DNA of 64,000 bases from JBGSQR01 sp964509295 (GTDB taxonomy: Bacteria; Desulfobacterota; Desulfuromonadia; Geobacterales; Pseudopelobacteraceae). The translations under genes and the position numbers were made by a program. The stretch covers positions 434,001 through 498,000 of the forward strand of contig CAZDWS010000001.1 of assembly GCA_964509295.1 (NCBI GenBank). The letters are read 5' to 3'. Position 1 is the stretch's first letter; every line of letters starts with the position of its first letter. Below are positions 42,916 to 50,763 of this stretch, piece after piece. The notes beneath the pieces were generated by a model, which was not told the origin of the DNA, made no database searches, and worked only from the letters and a program-made list of their open reading frames with translations.

Positions 42916-43950
42916 TCATGGTTTGATTTCCACAACCGTGCCGTTTGGAACCAGCTTGTTGATTTCTTCTATTTCTTCGTCTGTAACTGCAATACATCCT
43001 TGTGTCCAGTCAATCTCTGAGTGTTTATCTCCAACCCATGACAATTCATTCTTAATTCCGTGGATCATGATGTCGCCACCGGGAGAAACACCCAGCTGCC
43101 TGGCCCGTTTTTTATCTTTTTCATTTGGATAGGAGATATGCAAGGACAGGTGAAAACGGCTGTTCTTGTTTCTTGAGTCGATAATGTAGGCCCCTTCCGG
43201 GGTTTTGTTGTCGCCCTGCCTTTCCTTTGGGCCGTCCGGATCTCCTCCCAGAGCAATTTTATAGGTCTTGATTACTTTGTTTTTTGATAGCAAGGTTAAT
43301 CGTCGTTCCTTTTTTTCAATCAGAATCTTGTCAGCTTTTCCCTTCTGGATAATAAAGAGATCCAGTTTCAGTCTGTTGTTTTCAACGTCTTTGTTTTTGA
43401 CCTCAAGTTCAAATACCTCAACTTTTTTTTGCAGGACATTAAGTTCGTTTTCACGGGTTTTAGCTTCCTGCTGCAAAATGGCAATATGTTTTTGTTGCGT
43501 ATCAATTGTTTTGTCTTTGAGGATGACATTGCTGATGTTGAATACCATCAACTCACTGTCTTTCTTATAGCTGCTCCCGGGGTAATCTCTGATCAGTCTT
43601 TGAAAACAATCCAGAGCTTTTTGATAATCCTTCTGTTGGTTGCCGGGATATGCATAAATGATCCCCATTTCAAAAAGAGCCCGGTCTCCTGTTGCGGCAT
43701 CCTTTTCCAGGAGTTGTTGATATTTGCTCAGAGAGGCCGCGTATCTACCCTGGCTGAAAAAATCATTTGCTTCACTGAACGTAGGGGTCGTTTGATAGCC
43801 CTTGGCAAAGTAACCGCATCCGCACAAAAGTATTGGGGGCAGCAGGGTGCAGATAAATAGCAGGCCCAGACGCCCTCGAATCTTGATGGGCATGGAGCTA
43901 AAAGGTGACTTCATGCTTTTTGCGATTTTGCGGGATAAATTCGCGATCAT
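42916..43950 (-). CDS. L,D-transpeptidase lipoprotein with TPR and coiled coil
   Basis: 344 aa from the ATG at 43950, chosen because it follows GAGGA by 7 nt. A long signal peptide ends in a lipobox before Cys45 (or Cys43). A TPR-like part (about 60-145) and a Lys/Glu-rich coiled coil (about 145-210) precede a YkuD domain. His297 in IMIHGIKN and the catalytic Cys319 in WTQGCIAV are in place. The family cross-links peptidoglycan or attaches Lpp to it. Third gene behind the riboswitch pair, after an L,D-transpeptidase and an Lpp-like gene. Confidence 0.88.
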   Translation of the reverse strand: MIANLSRKIAKSMKSPFSSMPIKIRGRLGLLFICTLLPPILLCGCGYFAKGYQTTPTFSEANDFFSQGRYAASLSKYQQLLEKDAATGDRALFEMGIIYAYPGNQQKDYQKALDCFQRLIRDYPGSSYKKDSELMVFNISNVILKDKTIDTQQKHIAILQQEAKTRENELNVLQKKVEVFELEVKNKDVENNRLKLDLFIIQKGKADKILIEKKERRLTLLSKNKVIKTYKIALGGDPDGPKERQGDNKTPEGAYIIDSRNKNSRFHLSLHISYPNEKDKKRARQLGVSPGGDIMIHGIKNELSWVGDKHSEIDWTQGCIAVTDEEIEEINKLVPNGTVVEIKP

Positions 43951-44074
43951 TGGTATTCCTCTACACATTTATTCAAAAACAATTGGGCGGTGGAAGCAGA
44001 AGGAAGCGGCAGGTGTCAAACCCTGCCACTCCCTTTCACAATTACAATCGACAGTATTTACCAGATTGGTCAGC

Positions 44075-44395
44075 TTACTTCTTCATTGATTTCTGGAAAA
44101 TTGCGTCTGCCTTTTTTGCTTTTTCATCAGCGATCATCGCCTTTTCATCTGCGATTTTCGTTCTTTCTTCAGCCATTTTAAGAGCATTTTCTGCTCTGGC
44201 GGCTGCCGCCTCGGCCTTTAATGTGGCTGCATCAGATGCTGCCTTGGCAGCTTGTGCGTCCTGTGCTGCCTGATTTGCTTTCGCATCAGTCATCATCTGC
44301 TGAGTCTGAACTCTCTCAAGGTCTCCGGTTGTGGCACACCCTCCAAATGAAAGTGCAAGACCAAGCAGCATTGAAATTACCAAAAGATTCTTCAT
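44075..44395 (-). CDS. Lpp-like (Braun-type) outer-membrane lipoprotein
   Basis: 106 aa. Lipobox before Cys20 (LSFGGC). The mature part is one long Ala-rich amphipathic helix with heptad spacing, suited to a coiled-coil trimer, and the chain ends in Lys-Lys. Braun's lipoprotein is fixed to diaminopimelate of peptidoglycan through its C-terminal lysine by L,D-transpeptidases, and two such enzymes are encoded on either side of this gene. Near-perfect GGAGGTGAT ribosome site, so expression is probably high. It is about 30 residues longer than E. coli Lpp. Attachment is inferred. Confidence 0.82.
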   Translation of the reverse strand: MKNLLVISMLLGLALSFGGCATTGDLERVQTQQMMTDAKANQAAQDAQAAKAASDAATLKAEAAAARAENALKMAEERTKIADEKAMIADEKAKKADAIFQKSMKK

Positions 44396-44419
44396 AGAAT
44401 ATCACCTCCTTTCATTCAA

Positions 44420-45739
44420 CTATCTCTTCTTGACGGGTTCAATTAATGTTCCATCAAGCTCCAAATCAATTTTCAAACGTTTAATAGCTTCTTTTGCTTC
44501 AATGTGATCTTTGAATGGACCGGCAACAACACGGTAGCTATCGTTATGTTCCATAACTCTTGCAGGGATTGGTGGGCCCTGGTGGTTGATAATGGCGGAA
44601 AGCCTTACAGCATCGATCTCGTCACGCATATCAGCAGCCAAAACAGACCACGTATCTGTTTTTAATTCCGGTATGTGTGGTCTGCCATACAATGCATTCG
44701 GGTGTCTGACTTCCATGATTTCTGAAACACCTTTTGCACTTCCCTGTCTGACCTCAAATACGGGGACTGGAACCCCACGAGCCTCGGCCAAAATTTTCTT
44801 TATCTTATTCCAGTCAAGCGTACGTCCTGATGTCTTTTCAATAATTTTCAGCTTTTTATAGATCTTATCAAACTCAGTAGCGTTAAGGTTTTCCGTGGAC
44901 GCATGAACTTCCAGGTATATAACGTCATTTCTTTTGCCCAGGAGGTAAGGTTGGTAAACGATATTTACAGGTGTTTTAGCCGGAGTGTTTTCAAAAAGTT
45001 TCCTGATGTCTTCCGGATAGAGTCTGATGCATCCATTGGTTGCATTCAGGCCAATGCTGGCCGGCTTGTTAGTGCCATGGATCAAATAGGTCGGTTTGCT
45101 TAAATATAGTGCGTATTCTCCCAAGGGATTCTGAGGGCCCGGCGGCACTTTAGCGGGCAGAATGTCTCCTTTTTTTCGACGATCCGCAGCAATTTTCGCG
45201 GGCACATACCAGGTGGGCCGAAAGACCTTCCGCTCCACCGACATCTGCCCCATGGGCGAGGGGCGCTCTTCCGTGCCAACACCGGCCGGGAAAGTCAAAA
45301 CTGCCAGCGCCTCACCATTTCCTTTGAATTGAAAAAGCCTCATTGCAGCCAGGTTGATTACAATGCCTTTTCTGGGAGCGTCAGGCAGTATAAAACTCAG
45401 AGGCAGCAAAATACTTTTTCCAGTTTCCGGTGTCCAAACATCTACTCCAGGATTAGTTGCAATGATTCCATTAAGTCCCAGACTGAAGTGACGGGCAATA
45501 TCCGGAAGCGTATCTCCCTTTTCAAGGCGGACAGATTTTAAACGACCAATGACATCTTCATCCTTTGCAACGGAAAACTGATTGCGTTCAAAATTATCTT
45601 CCACCACATCCGGGGTAGTCAGGTAATCAGGAAGCACACTTCTAAATGATGCACAGCCGTTTATAGAAAGGGCAACGACAAAAAGAGCTGTCAGGCGAAG
45701 AGAGGCGGATAATTTTAACAACTTAAACAGTCGGTCCAT
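44420..45739 (-). CDS. L,D-transpeptidase lipoprotein with LysM and SPOR-like ends
   Basis: 439 aa. Lipobox before Cys29 (LSINGC). LysM domain at about 68-115 (VRLEKGDTLPDIARHF). YkuD catalytic domain at about 122-255 with His221 in LIHGTNKP and Cys237 in NATNGCIRLYPED. A C-terminal SPOR-like part at about 365-435 (YRVVAGPFKDHIEAKEAIKRL) may bind denuded glycan. Layout matches ErfK/YbiS-type enzymes that link Lpp to peptidoglycan. First gene of a three-gene unit (24 bp to lpp); the ribosome site is weak. Its leader holds two riboswitches. Confidence 0.9.
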   Translation of the reverse strand: MDRLFKLLKLSASLRLTALFVVALSINGCASFRSVLPDYLTTPDVVEDNFERNQFSVAKDEDVIGRLKSVRLEKGDTLPDIARHFSLGLNGIIATNPGVDVWTPETGKSILLPLSFILPDAPRKGIVINLAAMRLFQFKGNGEALAVLTFPAGVGTEERPSPMGQMSVERKVFRPTWYVPAKIAADRRKKGDILPAKVPPGPQNPLGEYALYLSKPTYLIHGTNKPASIGLNATNGCIRLYPEDIRKLFENTPAKTPVNIVYQPYLLGKRNDVIYLEVHASTENLNATEFDKIYKKLKIIEKTSGRTLDWNKIKKILAEARGVPVPVFEVRQGSAKGVSEIMEVRHPNALYGRPHIPELKTDTWSVLAADMRDEIDAVRLSAIINHQGPPIPARVMEHNDSYRVVAGPFKDHIEAKEAIKRLKIDLELDGTLIEPVKKR

Positions 45740-45785
45740 GGCTCAAAAAAAATCCTTTCGTGTTTGTTGCGTCCCGAGTTGGCAC

Positions 45786-45900
45786 AAAAAAGCCGGATCT
45801 CCGAATATCTGCTGGATATTTCGGCGACCCGGCTGTCTCATTGAGACCCTGTAGGCTTTCCGTCCCATTCTCGCGAATGGTTTAGTATTATCGATAACCA
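45786..45900 (-). ncRNA. GEMM-I riboswitch, proximal copy (cGAMP-type)
   Basis: Read on the minus strand: AATACTAAACC, hairpin CATTCGCGAGAATG, GGGACGGAAAGCC, P3 stem AGGGTCTC / GAGACAGCC, then GGGTCGCCGAAATATC. This is the c-di-GMP-I aptamer family. An A stands at the position equivalent to G20 of the Vc2 aptamer and G at position 46, features of the Geobacter variants that bind 3',3'-cGAMP. A terminator follows (GCCGGGT..CCGAAATATC / GATATTCGG..ATCCGGC, T6 at 45791-45786) whose 5' arm is part of the aptamer, so ligand binding should prevent termination (ON switch). 47 nt before the transpeptidase gene. Confidence 0.92.
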
Positions 45901-45943
45901 ATTTATTGCTGCTTTATCTAAGGCTGATATTCAGGCACAGCAC

Positions 45944-46060
45944 AAAAAAAACCGGGTCTCCGAATATCGGTTGGATATTTCGGCGACCCGGCTATCTCTT
46001 TGAGACCCTGTAGGCTTTCCGTCCCATTCTCACGAATGGTTTAGTATTATCGTCTAACCA
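45944..46060 (-). ncRNA. GEMM-I riboswitch, distal copy (cGAMP-type)
   Basis: A near copy of the proximal aptamer, 159 bp upstream: TGGTTAGACG, AATACTAAACC, CATTCGTGAGAATG, GGGACGGAAAGCC, P3 stem with GAGATAGCC, GGGTCGCCGAAATATC. It has the same A at the position equivalent to Vc2 G20. Its terminator is stronger (CCGGGTC..CCGAAATATC / GATATTCGG..GACCCGG, T8). Transcription must pass both terminators to reach the genes. Confidence 0.92.
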
Positions 46061-46089
46061 AAGTATTAAAGTGTGCTTTGTTCGGGTGC

Positions 46090-46118
46090 ATAGTTGCTTC
46101 AAAGGGACGTCTTGTCAA
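46090..46118 (-). promoter_or_regulatory. promoter of the riboswitch-ldt-lpp-ldt unit
   Basis: Perfect -35 TTGACA (46118-46113), 17-nt spacer and weak -10 AACTAT (46095-46090) on the minus strand. The transcript start near 46083 would lie about 25 nt before the distal aptamer. Confidence 0.5.
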
Positions 46119-46211
46119 GAAAAATTTAAAAACTGGAGGGCATTGTTAACTTGGCAACATGATGTTATTCTGTCCAAAGTACTTATAATAAATGCAAAAT
46201 ACGGGAGATCC

Positions 46212-47720
46212 ATGGAAAAAATGCTTAGAAAGATTCTGACTTCTAAAGTCTACGAGGCAGCAATTGAAACTCCACTTGATCGTGCCCGCTATATTTCTGA
46301 CAGTACTGGCAATTCTGTATTTCTGAAAAGAGAGGATTTGCAACCGGTCTTTTCTTTCAAACTGCGAGGTGCGTACAATAAAATTGCCCATCTAACGTCA
46401 GAAGAGTGCAGCAAAGGAATAATTACCGCTTCAGCAGGTAATCATGCCCAGGGGGTGGCGTTTTCAGCCATGAAACTGGGAATAAAGGCTGTCATTGTAA
46501 TGCCTTGCACAACACCTGATATAAAGGTAAACGCCGTAAAAAACTTTGGCGCGCAGGTTGTCCTGCATGGTGACAGTTACTCCGACGCCGCCGAACATTG
46601 CCAGTTGCTGGTCCGTCAAAACGGGATGACATTTGTGCATCCATTTGATGATGAGCTGGTGATTGCGGGGCAGGGAACCATAGCAGTAGAAATTTTGCGC
46701 CAGTGTCGGGAAAAAATCGACAGGATTTTTGTGCCAATTGGCGGAGGTGGTCTGGCTGCAGGTATTGCCGCCTATATGAAGATGATCAGCCCGGAAACAA
46801 AGATAATCGGGGTTGAACCGGTAGATAGCAACGCCATGGCACTGTCAATCGAGGCCGGTCACCGGGTCTGTCTGGATACAGTAGGAATTTTTGCCGACGG
46901 CGTAGCCGTGAAAAAGGTCGGTAGTCTAACTTACAGTCTATGCCGACGCTACCTGGATGAAATCATCCTGGTGGATTCGGAAGAGATTTGCAGCGCCATA
47001 AAAATGATCTACCAGGATAGCCGTTCCATTGCGGAACCGGCTGGAGCACTTGCTGTGGCTGGCCTTGTGAAATATGTGGAAACTCGGAACATTTCAGGCG
47101 AGACCCTGGTGGCTATAAACTCCGGTGCAAATATGAATTTCGAGCGCTTGAGCTATGTGGCTGAACGGGCCCAGATTGGCGAAAAGCATGAAGCGCTGTT
47201 TGCCGTCACTATTCCAGAGCAGCCCGGTTCTTTGAGGCGTTTTTGCCTTGATATAGTCAAAGGCCGGAATATTTCCGAGTTTAACTACCGTCTGGCCAAT
47301 CGTGACAAAGCCCACATTCTGGTTGGCCTGACAACTATAAACGCAAATGAACGGTCGGAATTTTCCCGGTTGATGACGGCCAGCGGTTTTGATAATCAGG
47401 ATATTACGGATAATGAGCTTGCCAAAACACATGTGCGCTACATGGTTGGTGGGCGTTCAGTGGAAGCAAACCGGGAGCTGCTTTATCGTTTCCTTTTTCC
47501 GGAGCGTTCCGGTGCATTGGGGAGTTTTCTGGAGAATATGAGTGAAAACTGGAATATTTCACTGTTTAATTACCGAATGCAGGGGGGCGAATATGGCAGT
47601 GTACTGATAGGTCTGGAAATTCCGGTGGAAGATGATGACAAGCTCTCTAAATTCCTTAAAAAACTGGGGTACAGCTATCAGGATGAAACTTATAATACGG
47701 CTTACAGGCTGTTTATGTGA
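46212..47720 (+). CDS. ilvA: threonine ammonia-lyase, biosynthetic
   Basis: 502 aa PLP enzyme converting threonine to 2-oxobutanoate, first step of isoleucine synthesis. PLP lysine is Lys50 in FSFKLRGAY; SAGNHAQGV and the GGGGLAAG phosphate loop are intact. Two ACT-like regulatory domains (about 325-410 and 420-500), expected to bind Ile/Val, make it the biosynthetic type. GGGAG precedes the ATG at 46212. A -10-like TATAAT lies at 46184-46189. Terminator downstream. Confidence 0.95.
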   Translation: MEKMLRKILTSKVYEAAIETPLDRARYISDSTGNSVFLKREDLQPVFSFKLRGAYNKIAHLTSEECSKGIITASAGNHAQGVAFSAMKLGIKAVIVMPCTTPDIKVNAVKNFGAQVVLHGDSYSDAAEHCQLLVRQNGMTFVHPFDDELVIAGQGTIAVEILRQCREKIDRIFVPIGGGGLAAGIAAYMKMISPETKIIGVEPVDSNAMALSIEAGHRVCLDTVGIFADGVAVKKVGSLTYSLCRRYLDEIILVDSEEICSAIKMIYQDSRSIAEPAGALAVAGLVKYVETRNISGETLVAINSGANMNFERLSYVAERAQIGEKHEALFAVTIPEQPGSLRRFCLDIVKGRNISEFNYRLANRDKAHILVGLTTINANERSEFSRLMTASGFDNQDITDNELAKTHVRYMVGGRSVEANRELLYRFLFPERSGALGSFLENMSENWNISLFNYRMQGGEYGSVLIGLEIPVEDDDKLSKFLKKLGYSYQDETYNTAYRLFM

Positions 47721-47744
47721 GTTTCTCGGATACTGAAGAAATCA

Positions 47745-47783
47745 AATCAGCCGCAAAGATCAAGTTTGCGGCTGATTCTTTTT
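47745..47783 (+). terminator. terminator of ilvA
   Basis: AATCAGCCGCAAA / TTTGCGGCTGATT stem with a 7-nt loop and T5. Confidence 0.93.
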
Positions 47784-47792
47784 GGGTAGCAT

Positions 47793-48236
47793 TTATCTAA
47801 GTAGCATTAATGCCTTTTTCTTGATCTCTTCAACTGATTTGAGTCTTCCGTCAGCCTGTACTTTGAATGCCCTCCAGGCGGTTTTTTTCGGGTTTCTGAT
47901 CGGCATGGTGGATTCACCGGTGGCCAGTAGCTGCTGGCTTGTATAATCTGCAATTTCAGCTACGCTCTGCCTTGCCGCATTTGTATTAAAACCCTGATAC
48001 TCCAGGACCCATTGATATGCCTCCCGGCCAGCCAAAACAGATCGTCCGACAACAAGAAAGACAACAATCTTTTCAGCCATTTTAAAAGAATGGCAAACGG
48101 CATCAGCATCCAGGTCGATGCCCACTTTTGCAAGAGACCGGGTCTTGTCAACAATGATATTGCCCATTGCCTCCATGTCCAAACCACCCAGTTCAAAGCT
48201 TTGCGAAATCTGCTCTCTGATTACATCTGCTGTCAT
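47793..48236 (-). CDS. unknown soluble protein
   Basis: 147 aa, no signal peptide or membrane helix, mixed alpha/beta. No family recognised. Segments such as GIDLDADAVCHSFKMAEKIVV and QWVLEYQGFNT might be a small helical domain. It lies 19 bp after the zinc-ribbon gene on the same strand (AGGAG 10 nt before the ATG), so the pair is probably an operon with linked function. Confidence 0.5.
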   Translation of the reverse strand: MTADVIREQISQSFELGGLDMEAMGNIIVDKTRSLAKVGIDLDADAVCHSFKMAEKIVVFLVVGRSVLAGREAYQWVLEYQGFNTNAARQSVAEIADYTSQQLLATGESTMPIRNPKKTAWRAFKVQADGRLKSVEEIKKKALMLLR

Positions 48237-48255
48237 ATTCAGAACACTCCTGTCT

Positions 48256-48720
48256 TTAGTAATCGTTTTTCAATACCAGTTCGTATCCTTCAAGTCGATA
48301 TTTTACAATATAATCCAGTTCACATTTGGCACATCGGTACGCCTGAATCAGGCCGTCCGGCGATTTTTCCACCCATCCGGCCATAATGTCACGTGAACCG
48401 CATTTTGTTCTTGGGCAGCGTTCGCCACTTTTTTTCAGGAACAGTTCATCGGTGAGGAACTCCGGTTTTTCGGAGGAACCCATCATGGAGTGGGTAAAAA
48501 TCCGGTGAGTAACAGCTACAGCCTCAATGCAGGCATTGGCTTCCGCAGCACTCCCCTCTTCCAGCAGGACCTCAGCCGGAGTCTGGTCGCGATAAACCAG
48601 GCTGCAGGAGTATCCCTTGCCGGTTCTTTCCATCTTTATGCCGAATGTTGTGGATTTCAATATGCCCAGGTTCAACTCAGTGACCCGTGCCTTTAACTGC
48701 TTTTCAGTAACTTTTGCCAT
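48256..48720 (-). CDS. unknown protein with C-terminal zinc ribbon
   Basis: 154 aa. The N-terminal 90 residues have no recognisable domain. Residues 102-132 form a CPRTKCG ... CAKCE zinc ribbon. No membrane segment. GAGGTCAC before the ATG. First gene of a pair with 47793-48236. It could bind nucleic acid or act as an adaptor, but this is only suggested by the ribbon. Confidence 0.55.
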   Translation of the reverse strand: MAKVTEKQLKARVTELNLGILKSTTFGIKMERTGKGYSCSLVYRDQTPAEVLLEEGSAAEANACIEAVAVTHRIFTHSMMGSSEKPEFLTDELFLKKSGERCPRTKCGSRDIMAGWVEKSPDGLIQAYRCAKCELDYIVKYRLEGYELVLKNDY

Positions 48721-48950
48721 GTGACCTCGCCGGTAGATTTCTTGCTGCCTGTTTTATCACAGATATATGTCATAAAGCGTCATTTTGTATATTATTTTTA
48801 CTGAATTTTTACTGTTTGGGATTGCTTTCGGAGTGTTGCTCCAAAATCAGCAGCTTTTGACCGGGGTAATGCCTGTCATTGACGTAATTGTGCGGGTCAG
48901 TGCTTGTGGAAGGGTTTCTTGCCGGGCAGGAAAGTAAAGTTGATATCTGC

Positions 48951-49121
48951 TCAGGCTGAGTAAAGGAACGGAAGTTCCAGGTTATCGTCAGTTGCAGGTT
49001 CTATTACATGAATTTCTAACATGGAAACAGGCAACCGGCTGCTTACCTGGTCCACCAGCATTCTGCCCATGAACACTTCATCGCCTACAGCTTTTGACAG
49101 GTCAAACGTTACTGTTATCAT
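48951..49121 (-). CDS. small unknown protein
   Basis: 56 aa from the ATG at 49121, which has a GGAG site; a longer reading has none. Short beta-rich sequence (MITVTFDLSKAVGDEVF) with no signal or membrane segment. It is divergent from the TetR gene, whose operator at 49221 is 100 bp away, so it could be controlled by it. Real but uncharacterised at best. Confidence 0.45.
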   Translation of the reverse strand: MITVTFDLSKAVGDEVFMGRMLVDQVSSRLPVSMLEIHVIEPATDDNLELPFLYSA

Positions 49122-49207
49122 CCCTATCTCCAAAAAAACTTTTTTACTAAGGTACACTGAACCCTCTTAATTGTAAAGTCAGGTGAGCCACAGATGATTA
49201 ATAGTGC

Positions 49208-49238
49208 TTTACAAAATAAATGACCAGTCGTATATAAT
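49208..49238 (+). promoter_or_regulatory. promoter and operator of the TetR-family gene
   Basis: TTTACA (49208-49213) and TATAAT (49233-49238) flank TGACCAGTCGT (49221-49231), a near-palindrome placed between the two elements. The same sequence recurs at 49857-49867. The -10 ends 4 nt before the start codon, so the transcript may be leaderless. Confidence 0.65.
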
Positions 49239-49242
49239 AACT

Positions 49243-49836
49243 ATGGCTAAATCAGTAAAAAACATAGATGTCAGATCCCGATTGATACAGGTTGGATTGT
49301 CGACTTTTGCCAAACGCGGCTATCATGGTACCGGCATAAAGGAAATTGTTGATACTGCCGAAATCCCCAAGGGTTCCTTTTATAACTATTTTAAAAGCAA
49401 AGAAGAGTTTGGCGTTGAAATAGTCAGATGTCATTCTGTTGAATTCTGGAAAAACTGGAATGAATGCTTTGATGTCAACGAAGAAAATCCGATTGAGGCA
49501 TTAAAGAAATGCTTCAACAGGATGATAACGGAGCATGAAGAGTGTGTCGTCTGGACCTGCGGTATTGTAGGCATTTTGGTTGCAGAAATGTCCGCCACCA
49601 GCGAACTTTGTCGGATAACCGCGCATGAAGTAATGAATGGATGGCAATCTAATCTGGCTATCTATATCCGTAGTGCACAAGAGCTTGGTATAGCCAGGGC
49701 AGATATCAGTGCAGAAGATTTTTCCGCACTGTTTTGGGATGCCTGGCATGGGAGTCTGATCCGCGTGAAGATTGAAAACTCTATCACACCAGTTAAGCTG
49801 TGTGCTGCTGTTATGCTTAACAGAATCATCAGATAA
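49243..49836 (+). CDS. TetR family transcriptional regulator
   Basis: 197 aa. N-terminal helix-turn-helix (about 8-55: RLIQVGLSTFAKRGYHGTGIKEIV, GSFYNYFKSKEEFGVEIV) and a C-terminal all-helical ligand pocket. Paired TGACCrGTCGT operators lie over its own promoter and in front of the following motB-like gene, so it probably represses both. There is no ribosome site before the ATG. The inducer is unknown. Confidence 0.85.
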   Translation: MAKSVKNIDVRSRLIQVGLSTFAKRGYHGTGIKEIVDTAEIPKGSFYNYFKSKEEFGVEIVRCHSVEFWKNWNECFDVNEENPIEALKKCFNRMITEHEECVVWTCGIVGILVAEMSATSELCRITAHEVMNGWQSNLAIYIRSAQELGIARADISAEDFSALFWDAWHGSLIRVKIENSITPVKLCAAVMLNRIIR

Positions 49837-49856
49837 ATTTTTTGCTTAATTTTAAG

Positions 49857-49867
49857 ACGACCGGTCA
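49857..49867. promoter_or_regulatory. TetR-type operator before the MotB-like gene
   Basis: ACGACCGGTCA contains the perfect palindrome GACCGGTC and is the reverse complement of the site at 49221-49231 apart from one base. Confidence 0.65.
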
Positions 49868-49885
49868 TTTTTAAGGGAAGCCTGT

Positions 49886-50689
49886 ATGGCGCTTAAGCGA
49901 GAGCCGGAAAAACATGCCAATCATGAGAGATGGTTGGTTTCATATGGTGATCTGCTGACATTACTGTTTGCCGTTTTTGTTGTCATGTATGCAATGTCGC
50001 AGTCAGACAAGAAAAAAGTCGAAGAAGTGGCAGCTTCCATGCGCGAGTCTTTCGGTTATAGCGCAAAAGGCGGAATTGGTGGAAAACCTGCTATAATAGA
50101 TTCCGGATCTGTTGGAGTCATACCTGATTTAAAATCAAAGTCACTGACCCCCATGCGGGAACGTGCTCCATCCGGGAAAATACGCCCGTATGCTGTTCAG
50201 GCGGATTATAGTTCAATCAAATCAGCTATTGATGCTTTTTTAGTGAAATCGGGAAACACGGGTAAAGTCTCTGTTGTGATCACGAAGCGTGGGGTGTTGG
50301 TCAGTCTTAAAGAGGCTGGTTTTTTTGACTCCGGCAGTGCCAACTTAAAGAACGAGTCAGTTCAGGCATTAAATGTAATTGCCGAGACCTTGAACCAATA
50401 TGCAAATACATTTCGGGTTGAAGGGCACACGGACAACATTCCGATAAGTACGTCAGCATTTCGTTCCAATTGGGAGTTATCTGCTGCCAGGGCCGCGAAT
50501 GTAGTTCATTTTTTGACAGATTCGGCGGGTTTTGACCCGGAAAACATCTCAGTTGTAGGCTATGCAGAGTTTCAGCCTGCAAGTGATAATGTCTCAAAGG
50601 AAGGTAGGGCTAAAAATCGCAGGGTAGATATTGTATTATTATCTGCCGAAGCGGAAATCGGAGATGCGAAAGCAGGCAGTGTATTATAA
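49886..50689 (+). CDS. MotB-like flagellar/stator-type protein (OmpA C-terminal domain)
   Basis: 267 aa. One membrane helix (about 19-40) with the proton-channel aspartate Asp22 in SYGDLLTLLFAVFVVMYAMS, as in MotB. The C-terminal OmpA-like domain (about 130-255) binds peptidoglycan (VEGHTDNIPI, NRRVDIVL). MotB needs a MotA partner, but no motA gene precedes or follows it. AAGGGAAG is the ribosome site. It is probably controlled by the TetR-type protein encoded upstream. Confidence 0.85.
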   Translation: MALKREPEKHANHERWLVSYGDLLTLLFAVFVVMYAMSQSDKKKVEEVAASMRESFGYSAKGGIGGKPAIIDSGSVGVIPDLKSKSLTPMRERAPSGKIRPYAVQADYSSIKSAIDAFLVKSGNTGKVSVVITKRGVLVSLKEAGFFDSGSANLKNESVQALNVIAETLNQYANTFRVEGHTDNIPISTSAFRSNWELSAARAANVVHFLTDSAGFDPENISVVGYAEFQPASDNVSKEGRAKNRRVDIVLLSAEAEIGDAKAGSVL

Positions 50690-50763
50690 CAAATAAAAAT
50701 TATGATGGCTGAGAAAGTGTAATATAAAGTAGTCAATGCATAAATAATGCAGAGGAGGATGTT

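Noticed and set aside
46119..46211. Leader peptide or T-box attenuator before ilvA
   Set aside because: The leader is too short, no Ile/Val/Leu-rich frame or T-box sequence is present.
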